A program made the position numbers and the translations under genes. DNA of 64,000 nt from Desulfosporosinus nitroreducens. Its GTDB lineage: Bacteria; Bacillota; Desulfitobacteriia; Desulfitobacteriales; Desulfitobacteriaceae. Under the pieces are notes generated by a model, which was not told the DNA's origin, did no database searches, and worked only from the letters and a program-made list of their open reading frames with translations. Location of the stretch: contig NZ_JAMHFY010000018.1 in the NCBI RefSeq assembly GCF_023897015.1, forward strand, positions 1 through 64,000. Reading direction: 5' to 3'. Positions 9,352 to 17,293 of the stretch are shown in pieces (positions within the stretch are counted from its first letter, which is position 1; every line of letters begins with the position of its first letter).

Positions 9352-10092
9352 ATGCACGACATCTTTGAGATCGTCTGGATTAGTATGATAGCTGGACTGG
9401 CTACTACGCTTGGCAGCCTGCTTGTCCTCATGTTTGGCAAACCAAAAGAGCGTATCCTTGCCTCCCTTTTAGCTGGCGCCGGAGGAGTGATGTTAGCAGT
9501 CGTGAGCGTTGATTTGCTTCCGGAGGCTTGGGAGGTCGGGCCACCAATTCAAGTATGCTTAGGGTTTGTCCTCGGGCTGCTTTTCATGTATCTGGCAGAC
9601 ATTCGCCTCAATGTCTCCCATGACACGCTCCCTCTGTCACGGCGACAACGACTTAAAAAAACCGGCCTGCTCGTCGCTGCCGGTATTGCCTTACATGATA
9701 TCCCCGAGGGGATGGCCATTGCAGTCAGTCAGGAAGCCGCTCCCGGTCTGGGGTTTTTGATTGCCTTTGGAATTACGTTACATAATCTCCCTGAAGGAAT
9801 GGCTACGACAGCTCCCTTAAAAATGGCTCAAATCCGTTGGTGGAAGATCCTTCTGCTTAACATCGGAATTGCTTTTTTCACGCCCCTTGGTGCCTTGCTC
9901 GGTCTCCTCGCCTTGGAGGGTGTAAAAGATTCCCTCGCCTTCTTTCTGGCCTTTGCAGCCGGTGCCATGACCTTACTCGTTTTTGCTGAGTTGATGCCTC
10001 TATCCCGCGAACGGCACCCCCGCTACGCGTTACTCGGTGGTACAATCGGGTTCATCTTATTTGCCTTGATCAGTCTGTTGCTTCCAGCCTAA
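9352..10092 (+). CDS. ZIP-family divalent metal transporter
   Basis: Integral membrane protein, 246 residues, with about seven to eight hydrophobic segments. The metal-site motifs are HDIPEGMAIAVS (TM4) and HNLPEGMA (TM5), as in ZupT/GufA-type ZIP proteins that import zinc and other divalent metals. A clear AAGGAG site precedes the ATG. It is a single gene with its own terminator, transcribed divergently from spoIIR. Confidence 0.94.
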   Translation: MHDIFEIVWISMIAGLATTLGSLLVLMFGKPKERILASLLAGAGGVMLAVVSVDLLPEAWEVGPPIQVCLGFVLGLLFMYLADIRLNVSHDTLPLSRRQRLKKTGLLVAAGIALHDIPEGMAIAVSQEAAPGLGFLIAFGITLHNLPEGMATTAPLKMAQIRWWKILLLNIGIAFFTPLGALLGLLALEGVKDSLAFFLAFAAGAMTLLVFAELMPLSRERHPRYALLGGTIGFILFALISLLLPA

Positions 10093-10155
10093 TAACCTCT
10101 GGCTAGAGGGAAGAAATGGAAAAAGTCTCTATCACCAACCTATCTGCCTAAGATT

Positions 10156-10200
10156 AGCAGGGGCGCAACGAATAATTAATTTCGTTACGCCCCTGCTTTT
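10156..10200 (+). terminator. Terminator of the ZIP transporter gene
   Basis: GCAGGGGCGCAACGAA pairs with TTCGTTACGCCCCTGC with one mismatch, followed by TTTT. It lies about 65 bases downstream of the stop. Confidence 0.85.
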
Positions 10201-10301
10201 AGATAAAGATTTTTTATAATCATACGATAATCCTTAAGTTAACTTTTAGTTAATCGTTGTTAACCTTTTTAAATCTTCTAAGCTTAAATATAGCTTCCAC
10301 G

Positions 10302-10988
10302 TTACTTTAGCACCTGAGCCGCATAGTCTCCCATTGCTTTATATCCTTTGGCATTGGGATACTTATCATTAATGGTTAACCCGGTTAAATATTTCCCCTC
10401 AGTATCAAACAATGCTTTTGAAAAGTCTAAGGTTAAGATTTCCTCCTGCTGAGCGTAACCCCATTCCCATTCTCGAATCTCATTAATACTTTCACGTTCT
10501 CCAGGATACTCGATCGGCAAGGCAAGAATAGGGATAATGTGATTAGATTTAGCTTTTTCCACCATAGCTTTAATATTTGTCTGGACTTCGGTAAGGGGCA
10601 CATCTTGAAGCGCATCCCCAATTCCGGCAAAGATGATGACTCTGCCGGGTTTCTCTGCAACCACATCCGTGTCAAAGCGATCAAGCAAGTCTTTCGCAGT
10701 TTGCCTTGATTTCCCCTTATTGATCACAGGGACCTGAAGAACCTCCGCCGTGCGGACAGTCCAAGAATATTCTGGGTCCAAAGGATAACCGAGCGTAAAA
10801 GAATCTCCTAAGGCAACAATCTTCGGGTTGCTTAGTGATGGATTCGTTGTTGTCGAATCAGGATTCACGGGAACAACAGGCGCCTTTCCACCTTGACCCC
10901 AAAATCCTGCAAAACCCGCAATCAAGACGATAAGGGCCAGACCAACGGCTACTTGAATCAAGCGTATCTCCAGCCGATATGTTCGCAT
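10302..10988 (-). CDS. SGNH/GDSL-family protein, possibly catalytically altered
   Basis: Membrane-anchored or secreted SGNH-fold protein, 228 residues. It has an N-terminal membrane segment (about 10-30), a Pro/Ser/Thr-rich linker (about 38-50) and block I VALGDSFTLGYPL with the nucleophile Ser. Two usual residues look changed. Block III reads AGIGDALQ where active enzymes have GxND. The C-terminal block V reads DKYPNAKGY where active enzymes have DxxHPN. It may be a non-catalytic binder, or may use other residues. Start supported by GGAGGAATTTTTA before ATG. Confidence 0.85.
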   Translation of the reverse strand: MRTYRLEIRLIQVAVGLALIVLIAGFAGFWGQGGKAPVVPVNPDSTTTNPSLSNPKIVALGDSFTLGYPLDPEYSWTVRTAEVLQVPVINKGKSRQTAKDLLDRFDTDVVAEKPGRVIIFAGIGDALQDVPLTEVQTNIKAMVEKAKSNHIIPILALPIEYPGERESINEIREWEWGYAQQEEILTLDFSKALFDTEGKYLTGLTINDKYPNAKGYKAMGDYAAQVLK

Positions 10989-11139
10989 TAAAAATTCCTC
11001 CTTCCTTTATCAAATATTCTACATCCTTGACCACTTTCCTTCTTCATTCTACATTCATTCTGACTGATCTTGTGAACGCATCATACACCAGTATGCACTT
11101 TGACGCATATTTTGGTATAAGAAAAAAGGAGGTAGCCTT

Positions 11140-11616
11140 ATGAATTACATTATCAAGGCCCGCGAATTAGGAGAAGCCTTGTCCCAAACTCCAGAAGTTC
11201 AAGCATTAAAAGTTGCCGAGGCTTCTATTATGGCCGATCCTATGAGTAAAGAGGCATTTGTTCAATATCAAGAAAAAGAACGCGGGCTCGTAACCACTCA
11301 AATGCTTAGTAAAATTGTTCCAGAAAAGGACACCCTAGCGCTTCTCGATCTAAAAGTTCGTTTAATGAACAAACATCCTCTAATTAAAGCCTATTTTGTT
11401 CAACAGCAAAACTATGAAAAACTAATGGCTATGGTTAATTTGACCCTGACTACTGCGATGCATGGAATGCCATCTGCCAGTGACCTGCCCATTCCTGAAG
11501 AGTTTAAAGGCATGGCCCAGCAAATTCTTGACAAAATCAGTGGTGGAAACGCTATGGAGAAAATGCAAATCTCGCCTGACATGTTAAAAGGCATCAAACT
11601 CCCTCCCAATCTGTAA
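11140..11616 (+). CDS. YlbF/YmcA-family protein
   Basis: Small, mostly helical cytoplasmic protein, 158 residues. The N-terminal half (IIKARELGEALSQTPEVQAL, then FVQYQEKERGL) matches the YlbF/YmcA family (DUF964). In Bacillus such proteins form a Y-complex with YaaT that acts with RNase Y and promotes sporulation and competence. The ATG has a strong AAAAGGAGGT site. It is the first of a group of plus-strand genes with small products, divergent from the SGNH gene. Confidence 0.85.
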   Translation: MNYIIKARELGEALSQTPEVQALKVAEASIMADPMSKEAFVQYQEKERGLVTTQMLSKIVPEKDTLALLDLKVRLMNKHPLIKAYFVQQQNYEKLMAMVNLTLTTAMHGMPSASDLPIPEEFKGMAQQILDKISGGNAMEKMQISPDMLKGIKLPPNL

Positions 11617-11638
11617 TCATAGAAGGTGTGATTGAGTA

Positions 11639-11761
11639 ATGAGACCCTCCGGTTATCAGGGAGCACATTTTATAAACGATATCTCGCATCCTTTGACCTT
11701 AATTGCCTTTCTTTTGGTCATTGTATTAGGGGGGTGGGTAACTATACGCGCTTGGTTCTGA
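11639..11761 (+). CDS. Small single-pass membrane protein (40 aa)
   Basis: Small open frame starting 23 bases after the YlbF stop, with AGAAGGTG ten bases upstream of ATG. The product has a polar N-terminus (RPSGYQGAHFINDISHP) followed by one hydrophobic helix (LTLIAFLLVIVLGGWVTI) and ends RAWF. The layout resembles the YjcZ-type small sporulation proteins (short tail, one C-terminal membrane helix), but that resemblance is weak. Coding status is inferred from position and ribosome site only. Confidence 0.5.
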   Translation: MRPSGYQGAHFINDISHPLTLIAFLLVIVLGGWVTIRAWF

Positions 11762-11848
11762 TGATTAGCAGAAAGGGGGAACGCCGTTATTAACAAGCAT
11801 GACTGTATAGCACCGTTACCGGCGACTCCTTTTTCCTTTTCTATCTTA

Positions 11849-12421
11849 GTGACAAGCCCTATCCGCCGAAACCTATTGTATTGTCCTGTCAGTTCAATTA
11901 TCTTTCCTTTGGCTAAAACAAAAATTCAGTTTGCTTCTATGATTGTTGCTGGTTTGGATATCTTTATAGCCTTTCTCTTTAAACGTTCTTTGGCTCATCC
12001 TCCAGACCTCTCCCGCCCTGCTCCTGAGCAATATCCTGTGACCCTAACTATGCCGCAACTAAATCAACTGATACGCTCAGCTCTTAATGGAGAAATCCCT
12101 CTGTCTTCATCACAGAGATCTGTTCCTGGGCAAGGCTTTGGTCCCGTCGGACTAGATGAACCGCTTTTCCCAGATAATCTGAGTTTCTCATTGATCATTT
12201 CAGCTCCATTTGCACCCTTCGACGGCAGCCCAGACACATCATTTAATGTCCCATTATTTGAAGTCCCAGGTGTCCCCGGCAACCTAATTATCGCAGTAAG
12301 TATACTCATTGCACAGTTTTTTATCGAACGAGCGGGGGTCGGAAATGGGGACAACAACTCAAATAGGAAGGCTGCTATAAGTCGATCCGAGGGAGGAATC
12401 TCATATGTCAATGCCCTTTAA
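11849..12421 (+). CDS. Hypothetical Pro/Phe-rich protein
   Basis: Open frame of 190 codons from a GTG. It stays open upstream to about 11765, where AAAGGGGGA lies 8 bases before an ATT at 11789, so a rare ATT start is possible. Visible parts are a hydrophobic segment near residues 28-45, a Pro-rich middle (GVPG, FDGSPDTSFN) and a second hydrophobic segment near 145-160 (NLIIAVSILIAQFFI). The last 17 bases overlap the next gene. I recognise no family. An antisense frame of 115 codons covers part of it but has no ribosome site. Co-directional small genes on both sides favour the plus-strand reading. Confidence 0.4.
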   Translation: MTSPIRRNLLYCPVSSIIFPLAKTKIQFASMIVAGLDIFIAFLFKRSLAHPPDLSRPAPEQYPVTLTMPQLNQLIRSALNGEIPLSSSQRSVPGQGFGPVGLDEPLFPDNLSFSLIISAPFAPFDGSPDTSFNVPLFEVPGVPGNLIIAVSILIAQFFIERAGVGNGDNNSNRKAAISRSEGGISYVNAL

Positions 12422-12707
12422 GTCCCCATCCTATCCCGATTGTTGCCCACCCGCTTCCCCTTGTTCAAAACCACCCTTAGGCTCTAAGACTTCAGATTCT
12501 TGGAATTATACCTTTAAGCGTCTTATACCGCTTCTGGAATATCCAACTGTTGGAGTCGGCTTTCTGGCCTGTACCTTTTTCTTCTTCATTGCCTTTCTTT
12601 CAGATCCCATCTTAGCCAATGTAACCTCAATGACATTAGGGATCGTCGTAACACTAACCACATTCAGCCTGCTGATATTGATCGTATTTATTCAGGTATT
12701 ATTATGA
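12405..12707 (+). CDS. Small two-TM membrane protein with Cys/Pro-rich head
   Basis: 100 residues with an excellent ribosome site (GAGGGAGGAATCTCAT before ATG). The N-terminal 30 residues are rich in Pro, Ser and Cys (CCPPASPCSKPP). Two hydrophobic helices follow (about 51-68 and 75-99). I recognise no family. It is the last of three small plus-strand genes between ylbF and a shared terminator. A membrane or spore-surface role is a guess from composition. Confidence 0.6.
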   Translation: MSMPFKSPSYPDCCPPASPCSKPPLGSKTSDSWNYTFKRLIPLLEYPTVGVGFLACTFFFFIAFLSDPILANVTSMTLGIVVTLTTFSLLILIVFIQVLL

Positions 12708-12789
12708 GTCAAGACAACTCTATCCTTTAAAGGAGTTATACTCTGACGAAGTTGGGTTCATTTAAATCAAGCTGAGTTTGGAACAAATT

Positions 12790-12831
12790 AAGGGCTGAAC
12801 AAAACTACTAAATAAGTTTTGTTCAGCCCTT
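12790..12831. terminator. Bidirectional terminator
   Basis: AAGGGCTGAACAAAACT and AGTTTTGTTCAGCCCTT form a perfect 17-base stem with an 8-base loop between convergent genes. Confidence 0.85.
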
Positions 12832-12885
12832 TAACATCGGAATTTAAATTTAGGTTAATTATAAGTCAAAAGGGTCAAGCTCTTT

Positions 12886-13788
12886 CTATAACTGATTGGG
12901 TCCGCCCATCGGAGGATTGGTTGGCGGAAGCGCGGGGACAGGATTTTCCGGATTTACACCCATCTGATTTAAAGATTGCAGTAACTCTGGATTCATCGGT
13001 ACTTCTTCCGGAACGATCGGTGCCTTTTTCCTGCCATTCATGAAGCCTGTAATCTTACCCCAAATAGATGTTGCAGTCGCTTTCATGGGGCGTAGAAACG
13101 TCATCACTCCCATTGGATCTTTGACTTTCAGAATCAAGGGACCATTTGGAGCTTGCCCCAGCTGTGCAGGATTTTCTGCAGAAACTACGACACGGTCGTA
13201 ATGATGCAGTGGAACCGGGCTTTGGAAATGAGCACGATAAACTCCATTGCCAACTTGACGCAGAGTTCCGACTAAGAACCCTGTCTTTCCTTTATCATCC
13301 ACCAAATAAGCAGCATATACCCCCGGTTGTCCTGGTCCGAGAAAAGTTTGCGGTGCTGGAAGATTGGCAATCAGAAGAAAACTATTGTCCGGAGAAATGG
13401 TCGCCACCCCATTGCCATTAATCCCTTCTTGGGCAGCTTGTAAGATAAGCTGGCGCGCCTGACCTGGGTTATAGGGGATACCTTGCTGATACCCTTGTTC
13501 CGGCATATATCCCATACCCGGATTAGGTCCACCTTGTACTGGAGGCGGCCCCTGCCACTGGTTTCCTGGACCTGGTGGGTGCTTAGCTCCAATAAAGCCT
13601 CCCCTCATATTTTGGATTTGTCCATCCTTTTGGAAGAATCCACTGGCCTTAAGTCCTGAACCAAGTGTATTGCGAATCGAACCCGGAGAGTATCCCGAGC
13701 CAAATTGACCATTGGGTAATTGACCAGGGAAGCCCTGCGGTCCGATGGGCTCATAAGGATTGTTCGGCTTATCCCCAACGAACCTCAC
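12886..13788 (-). CDS. Gly/Pro-rich protein with an RskA-like beta domain
   Basis: 300 residues from the GTG at 13788. The apparent upstream start is not used, because its codons form the ribosome site itself (AAAGGAGGGAGCATA before GTG). Residues 10-125 are Gly/Pro/Gln-rich and collagen-like in composition. Residues about 130-235 (GVYAAYLVDDKGKTGFLVGT, YDRVVVSAENP) have the pattern of the RskA anti-sigma-K extracytoplasmic domain. A Pro/Asn-rich tail ends the protein. No membrane helix or signal peptide is clear. A spore-coat or surface role is possible but unproven. Confidence 0.65.
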   Translation of the reverse strand: MRFVGDKPNNPYEPIGPQGFPGQLPNGQFGSGYSPGSIRNTLGSGLKASGFFQKDGQIQNMRGGFIGAKHPPGPGNQWQGPPPVQGGPNPGMGYMPEQGYQQGIPYNPGQARQLILQAAQEGINGNGVATISPDNSFLLIANLPAPQTFLGPGQPGVYAAYLVDDKGKTGFLVGTLRQVGNGVYRAHFQSPVPLHHYDRVVVSAENPAQLGQAPNGPLILKVKDPMGVMTFLRPMKATATSIWGKITGFMNGRKKAPIVPEEVPMNPELLQSLNQMGVNPENPVPALPPTNPPMGGPNQL

Positions 13789-13872
13789 TATGCTCCCTCC
13801 TTTATTCACTTCAATGTAACTTTATATCATGATATGATAGTACGCATAGAAGGGTTCTGAAAGGAGGACACA

Positions 13873-14811
13873 ATGCCCAATAAATTGACTCACCCGCTTG
13901 CCAAAAAAGTATCTCGCCGTAATTTCTTCCGTGGAATCGGCGGTTTTATAGCAAATCATTGGCTTCTTTCTTCAATCCCCCTTGCTGGAGCGGGAGTTCT
14001 GGGCTGGGCAGAATACGATACGCTTACTTTAAAACTCCAAAATTGGGACTTATATTATCCGAACCTGCCGGCAGCCTTAGAGGGAAAGACGATCTGCCAA
14101 CTAAGCGATTTGCATCTCGAAACTTTACGAATTTCCCCTGAAAACATATATGAAAGCGTGATGGCTGAAAAACCGGACCTCCTCGTGATCACAGGAGATA
14201 TCATATCTACCCGCACAGATCTGGATAAATTGGACCCCTATTTGGGTGGATTAACTGCTCCTTACGGGAATTTTGTCGTCTTGGGGAACAACGATTACAG
14301 TCACCTTTCCCGCACTCTTTTTAAACGCTATCTCCATGAATTAATAAGCATTGGATGGACTCCCTTATTGAACGATGCTGCTTTTCTCCCGAACCTCAAC
14401 CTTTGGGTCATTGGAATCGATGACCCGGCAACCGCTCATGATGAAGTAGATTTAGCTTACCAAAAAGTAGTCTCTTCTCAGCAACTTGCAACTGATCCTC
14501 CCTTTCGCCTCGTCTTAGCCCATTCCACAGATTGTCTGGACGATGTAGCAAAAAACGGAGCTGATCTTCTTCTCACAGGGCATACCCATGGCGGACAAAT
14601 CCGCCTGCCGGGATTCGGGCCTCTAATCACCAATACTTATTTAGGAGACCTGGGGTTTTATGAAGGCTACCATGTCATCAATGGAGTTCCCTTGTATATC
14701 AATGCGGGTATTGGAGAAAGCATGATCCCTTTGCGCTTTAATGTCCCTCCCGAAATCGCATTTTTCACCTTGCGTAAGGGGAATGCGGAGCCGAGGCATC
14801 AGACTGAATAA
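13873..14811 (+). CDS. Tat-exported calcineurin-like metallophosphoesterase
   Basis: 312 residues. The twin-arginine motif SRRNFF is followed by a hydrophobic stretch (about 22-45), indicating Tat export or anchoring. Metal-binding motifs in order are QLSDLHLE, ITGDIIS, GNNDYSH, LAHSTD and TGHTHGGQIRLPG, as in the YkuE/YaeI branch of phosphoesterases, some of which act on lipid or cell-wall phosphoesters. Strong AAAGGAGGACACA site. It is divergent from the Gly/Pro-rich gene. Confidence 0.93.
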   Translation: MPNKLTHPLAKKVSRRNFFRGIGGFIANHWLLSSIPLAGAGVLGWAEYDTLTLKLQNWDLYYPNLPAALEGKTICQLSDLHLETLRISPENIYESVMAEKPDLLVITGDIISTRTDLDKLDPYLGGLTAPYGNFVVLGNNDYSHLSRTLFKRYLHELISIGWTPLLNDAAFLPNLNLWVIGIDDPATAHDEVDLAYQKVVSSQQLATDPPFRLVLAHSTDCLDDVAKNGADLLLTGHTHGGQIRLPGFGPLITNTYLGDLGFYEGYHVINGVPLYINAGIGESMIPLRFNVPPEIAFFTLRKGNAEPRHQTE

Positions 14812-14844
14812 AATGAGGCTGGCTAAATTACACGCTCGAATAGT

Positions 14845-14878
14845 GAAAGCCCCACAACTCGATTGTTGTGGGGCTTTC
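14845..14878. terminator. Bidirectional terminator
   Basis: GAAAGCCCCACAAC and GTTGTGGGGCTTTC form a 14-base stem with a 6-base loop between convergent genes. Confidence 0.85.
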
Positions 14879-14898
14879 GCACTGAAATGCCGTTACCT

Positions 14899-15981
14899 TT
14901 ATATACTAAAAGTATGGTTGCCGATGCGTTTGATAACGGTACGGCTCTTAATCCATTGGTCTGTTGCTGTTTTTGGGTTGTAGTAAAAGATTGCTCCATT
15001 TGTTGGATCCAGACCGGATAGAGCTGCTTCGGCTGCCTTGTAGGCCTGATCATTTGGGTCTAGATGAATTTGTCGATCATTTACCGCAGTAAAGGCTCCA
15101 GATTGGTATACGATTCCTTTTATTGTTTTCGGAAAACGAGGATCCTTTAGGCGATTAAGTACAACTGCTCCGACAGCAACTTGTCCCATGAAATCTTCCC
15201 CTCTGGCTTCTCCATAGATGACACGGCTTAACAGTTCGATCTCTTGTTCGGAGACTAAACGGCCTAGCCCTCGTGAATGAATCTGGCTTTCAGAGGAGAC
15301 AGCTGAATCGGCTTTTGGGGTCTCTAGTGTCTGACTGTCGTTTTTAGTTGGCGGGAGCGGGCTTATGGTTAATTTCTGAGGTAACTGATTGTCTTGGTTT
15401 ACGAATATTTCGTAGGTTTTGATCTTGGAGCCGGTTGTTGGAAGTAAGTTGCTTAAATCTGCAGTGGTGTAACCCTCTTGATGAGTTTTTGCAAAAACTG
15501 GAATGCTCCGTAAAACACTTACCCACCAAGGTGTATAGGCTTTATCATCTTCTGCAGCAACTTGTTCCCTTTCTGCTGCTTTTGCTTGCGCTGAAGTTAT
15601 CAAGATTTTATCGGTAAATTCCTTTACATCCATCGTCTTGAGATCTTCAGATCTCTTCTTTGTTACTGGGGTCGGAACCCATAATGATTGCCCTTCTCTG
15701 ATTTGATCTGGGCTTTTTACACCGTTAAGTTTTACGAGTTGGTCAACTGTTGTTTGATACCTTTGAGCTAAATCCCAAAGGGTTTCTCCCCGCTGAACTA
15801 CGATTTTCGTCGTGGCTATTGAATTAGTATTGAGCCCTTTATTTGCATTGGTAATGGTTTCGCTCCCAAGCCCTAGTACAGGATAAATATTGGCCTGCCA
15901 TAAAAACAAGCACATTATCCCACATAGGACTATCGCCAAGGATTTCCGACATCGTCGGTGTGGTAATAAAATAAAAATCAC
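14899..15981 (-). CDS. LysM + SleB-type spore cortex/cell wall hydrolase
   Basis: 360 residues. It has an N-terminal signal or anchor (about 15-35), one LysM peptidoglycan-binding module (about 57-103; IVVQRGETLWDLAQRYQTTV), a low-complexity linker and a C-terminal hydrolase domain (Hydrolase_2/SleB, PF07486; about 250-360) with catalytic-region motif RVIYGEARGEDFMGQVAV. Known role of the family: lytic transglycosylase or amidase action on cortex peptidoglycan during germination. SleB itself usually has a different binding domain, so this is a LysM variant. Divergent from the YaaL-type gene. Confidence 0.9.
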   Translation of the reverse strand: MIFILLPHRRCRKSLAIVLCGIMCLFLWQANIYPVLGLGSETITNANKGLNTNSIATTKIVVQRGETLWDLAQRYQTTVDQLVKLNGVKSPDQIREGQSLWVPTPVTKKRSEDLKTMDVKEFTDKILITSAQAKAAEREQVAAEDDKAYTPWWVSVLRSIPVFAKTHQEGYTTADLSNLLPTTGSKIKTYEIFVNQDNQLPQKLTISPLPPTKNDSQTLETPKADSAVSSESQIHSRGLGRLVSEQEIELLSRVIYGEARGEDFMGQVAVGAVVLNRLKDPRFPKTIKGIVYQSGAFTAVNDRQIHLDPNDQAYKAAEAALSGLDPTNGAIFYYNPKTATDQWIKSRTVIKRIGNHTFSI

Positions 15982-16188
15982 CTCTTGATTATTAGACTAT
16001 TTCTAGTCTTTCCCATTTGAGATGAGTTTTATAACAACGCTAAATTAAATGCTTAATAGTGGCAGAATGCTTAACTATTATTTGTCATAAGCTACTAAAG
16101 CAAACATATATTATAATGACTAAGCAAAGATAGATTAGTCTCGTCTTTTGTTTCGTCAAGCTTGGTAAGTGAGGTGAGGCTGACAAAT

Positions 16189-16593
16189 ATGAAGGCTTTT
16201 ATTAAAAACCTGTTATTGTCGTTTTCTCCCCCCGAAGAAGCCCCGCTCAGCGAGGAAGAACGCCTGCTAATGGAAATCGAAGAAACTAGAGAAAAAATGG
16301 AACATGCCTGGAACCGCCTGGATTATGCAGACCCGGAATACGTAGATATTGCGGTACTCGAACTTCTGCTGGTAGAGACTCAATATGGGATTCTTAATAA
16401 ACGCTATCGTTTGATGTTGGGTATAAACGATAATTCTTACTTCTTACCATCGGCTGCCAAGGCGTTATCCTCTACACTGGAGAAGAATTGCCGAAACCAC
16501 GCCTTCTATGGGTCTCTACTAAATCGCATTGAAAACCCCCCAACGAAATCAGTTACTCCCCAATTGAATTCCCCGAATCCTTATCAGTCATAA
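16189..16593 (+). CDS. YaaL-like protein (DUF2508)
   Basis: 134 residues from the ATG at 16189, chosen because GAGGTGAGG lies 8 bases upstream; a TTG nine codons earlier is less likely. The centre (EETREKMEHAWNRLDYADPE, then AVLELLLVETQYGIL) matches the short helical DUF2508/YaaL family of Firmicutes, of unknown function. The C-terminal 40 residues are a poorly conserved extension. Confidence 0.7.
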   Translation: MKAFIKNLLLSFSPPEEAPLSEEERLLMEIEETREKMEHAWNRLDYADPEYVDIAVLELLLVETQYGILNKRYRLMLGINDNSYFLPSAAKALSSTLEKNCRNHAFYGSLLNRIENPPTKSVTPQLNSPNPYQS

Positions 16594-16623
16594 AGAGCTC
16601 CGCCGAAATCGGCGGAGCTCTTT
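16592..16623. terminator. Bidirectional terminator
   Basis: AAAGAGCTCCGCCGA and TCGGCGGAGCTCTTT, a 15-base stem with a 2-base loop, between the convergent YaaL and TetR genes. Confidence 0.85.
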
Positions 16624-16635
16624 AATATCTGTTTG

Positions 16636-17220
16636 TTATCTAAGCCCTCTCAATATCACATCCACGATTGCCGGATGATCTATCTCCCCTATAGGTCTTG
16701 GATCGATAAAAACCCTTTGTTTACAAAACTGTTCCAGTGTTCCAATAATACAACAAGTAGCTAATTCCACATCAAGATTGGATCTTAATTCCCCTTTTTG
16801 TTTAGCAGCCTTGACCATCTCTTTGTAATATTCGATAATAACCGACTGAACCGCCATGTGATGAAGACGAATATCTTCCGAAAGGATTTTAACCTGCATA
16901 GCAATGTGCACGAACTCCATATGATCGTTCATAAATTGAGCGGTAAAGCGTGAGCAGTTCATAATCTTTTGCTCAATAGTCTCTCCCTTATCCATACTCT
17001 CTTTAAGCCCAATTCTAAATTGCTCTACACTAAATTTGAGTATTTCTTCAAATAAGCGATCTTTGCTTTCAAAGTACTCATACACTGTTCCTTTTCCGAT
17101 TCCCGCCTCTTTGGCAATATACTCCATCTTTGCGCCGTCGAAGCCGTGTTTAGCAAAAACTCGGATAGCTGCTATAAGGATTTCTGTCTGTTTTTCTTCT
17201 CGCGACGCCGTGGGTACCAT
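16636..17220 (-). CDS. TetR/AcrR-family repressor of the RND pump
   Basis: 194 residues. The N-terminal HTH (about 10-56; FAKHGFDGAKMEYIAKEAGI, then GKGTVYEYFESKDRLF) is of TetR type and the ligand domain is helical. It lies 73 bases downstream of the RND gene on the same strand, so it is probably co-transcribed and autoregulated. A TetR-type palindrome lies just upstream of the adaptor gene. The GGAG site abuts the ATG, which is unusually close. Confidence 0.92.
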   Translation of the reverse strand: MVPTASREEKQTEILIAAIRVFAKHGFDGAKMEYIAKEAGIGKGTVYEYFESKDRLFEEILKFSVEQFRIGLKESMDKGETIEQKIMNCSRFTAQFMNDHMEFVHIAMQVKILSEDIRLHHMAVQSVIIEYYKEMVKAAKQKGELRSNLDVELATCCIIGTLEQFCKQRVFIDPRPIGEIDHPAIVDVILRGLR

Positions 17221-17293
17221 CTCCTTTAATCTGAAGCAATGTTCGACGCTCTTTGTTGAACCTCAATACCACATCGAGCATCGAACCTAGCCA

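Noticed and set aside
12064..12411. Minus-strand frame of 115 codons
   Set aside because: Antisense to a longer plus-strand frame, lacks a ribosome site and looks like neither a soluble nor a membrane protein.
13789..13809. Upstream start of the Gly/Pro-rich protein
   Set aside because: These codons are the ribosome binding site (AAAGGAGGGAGC) of the GTG at 13788.
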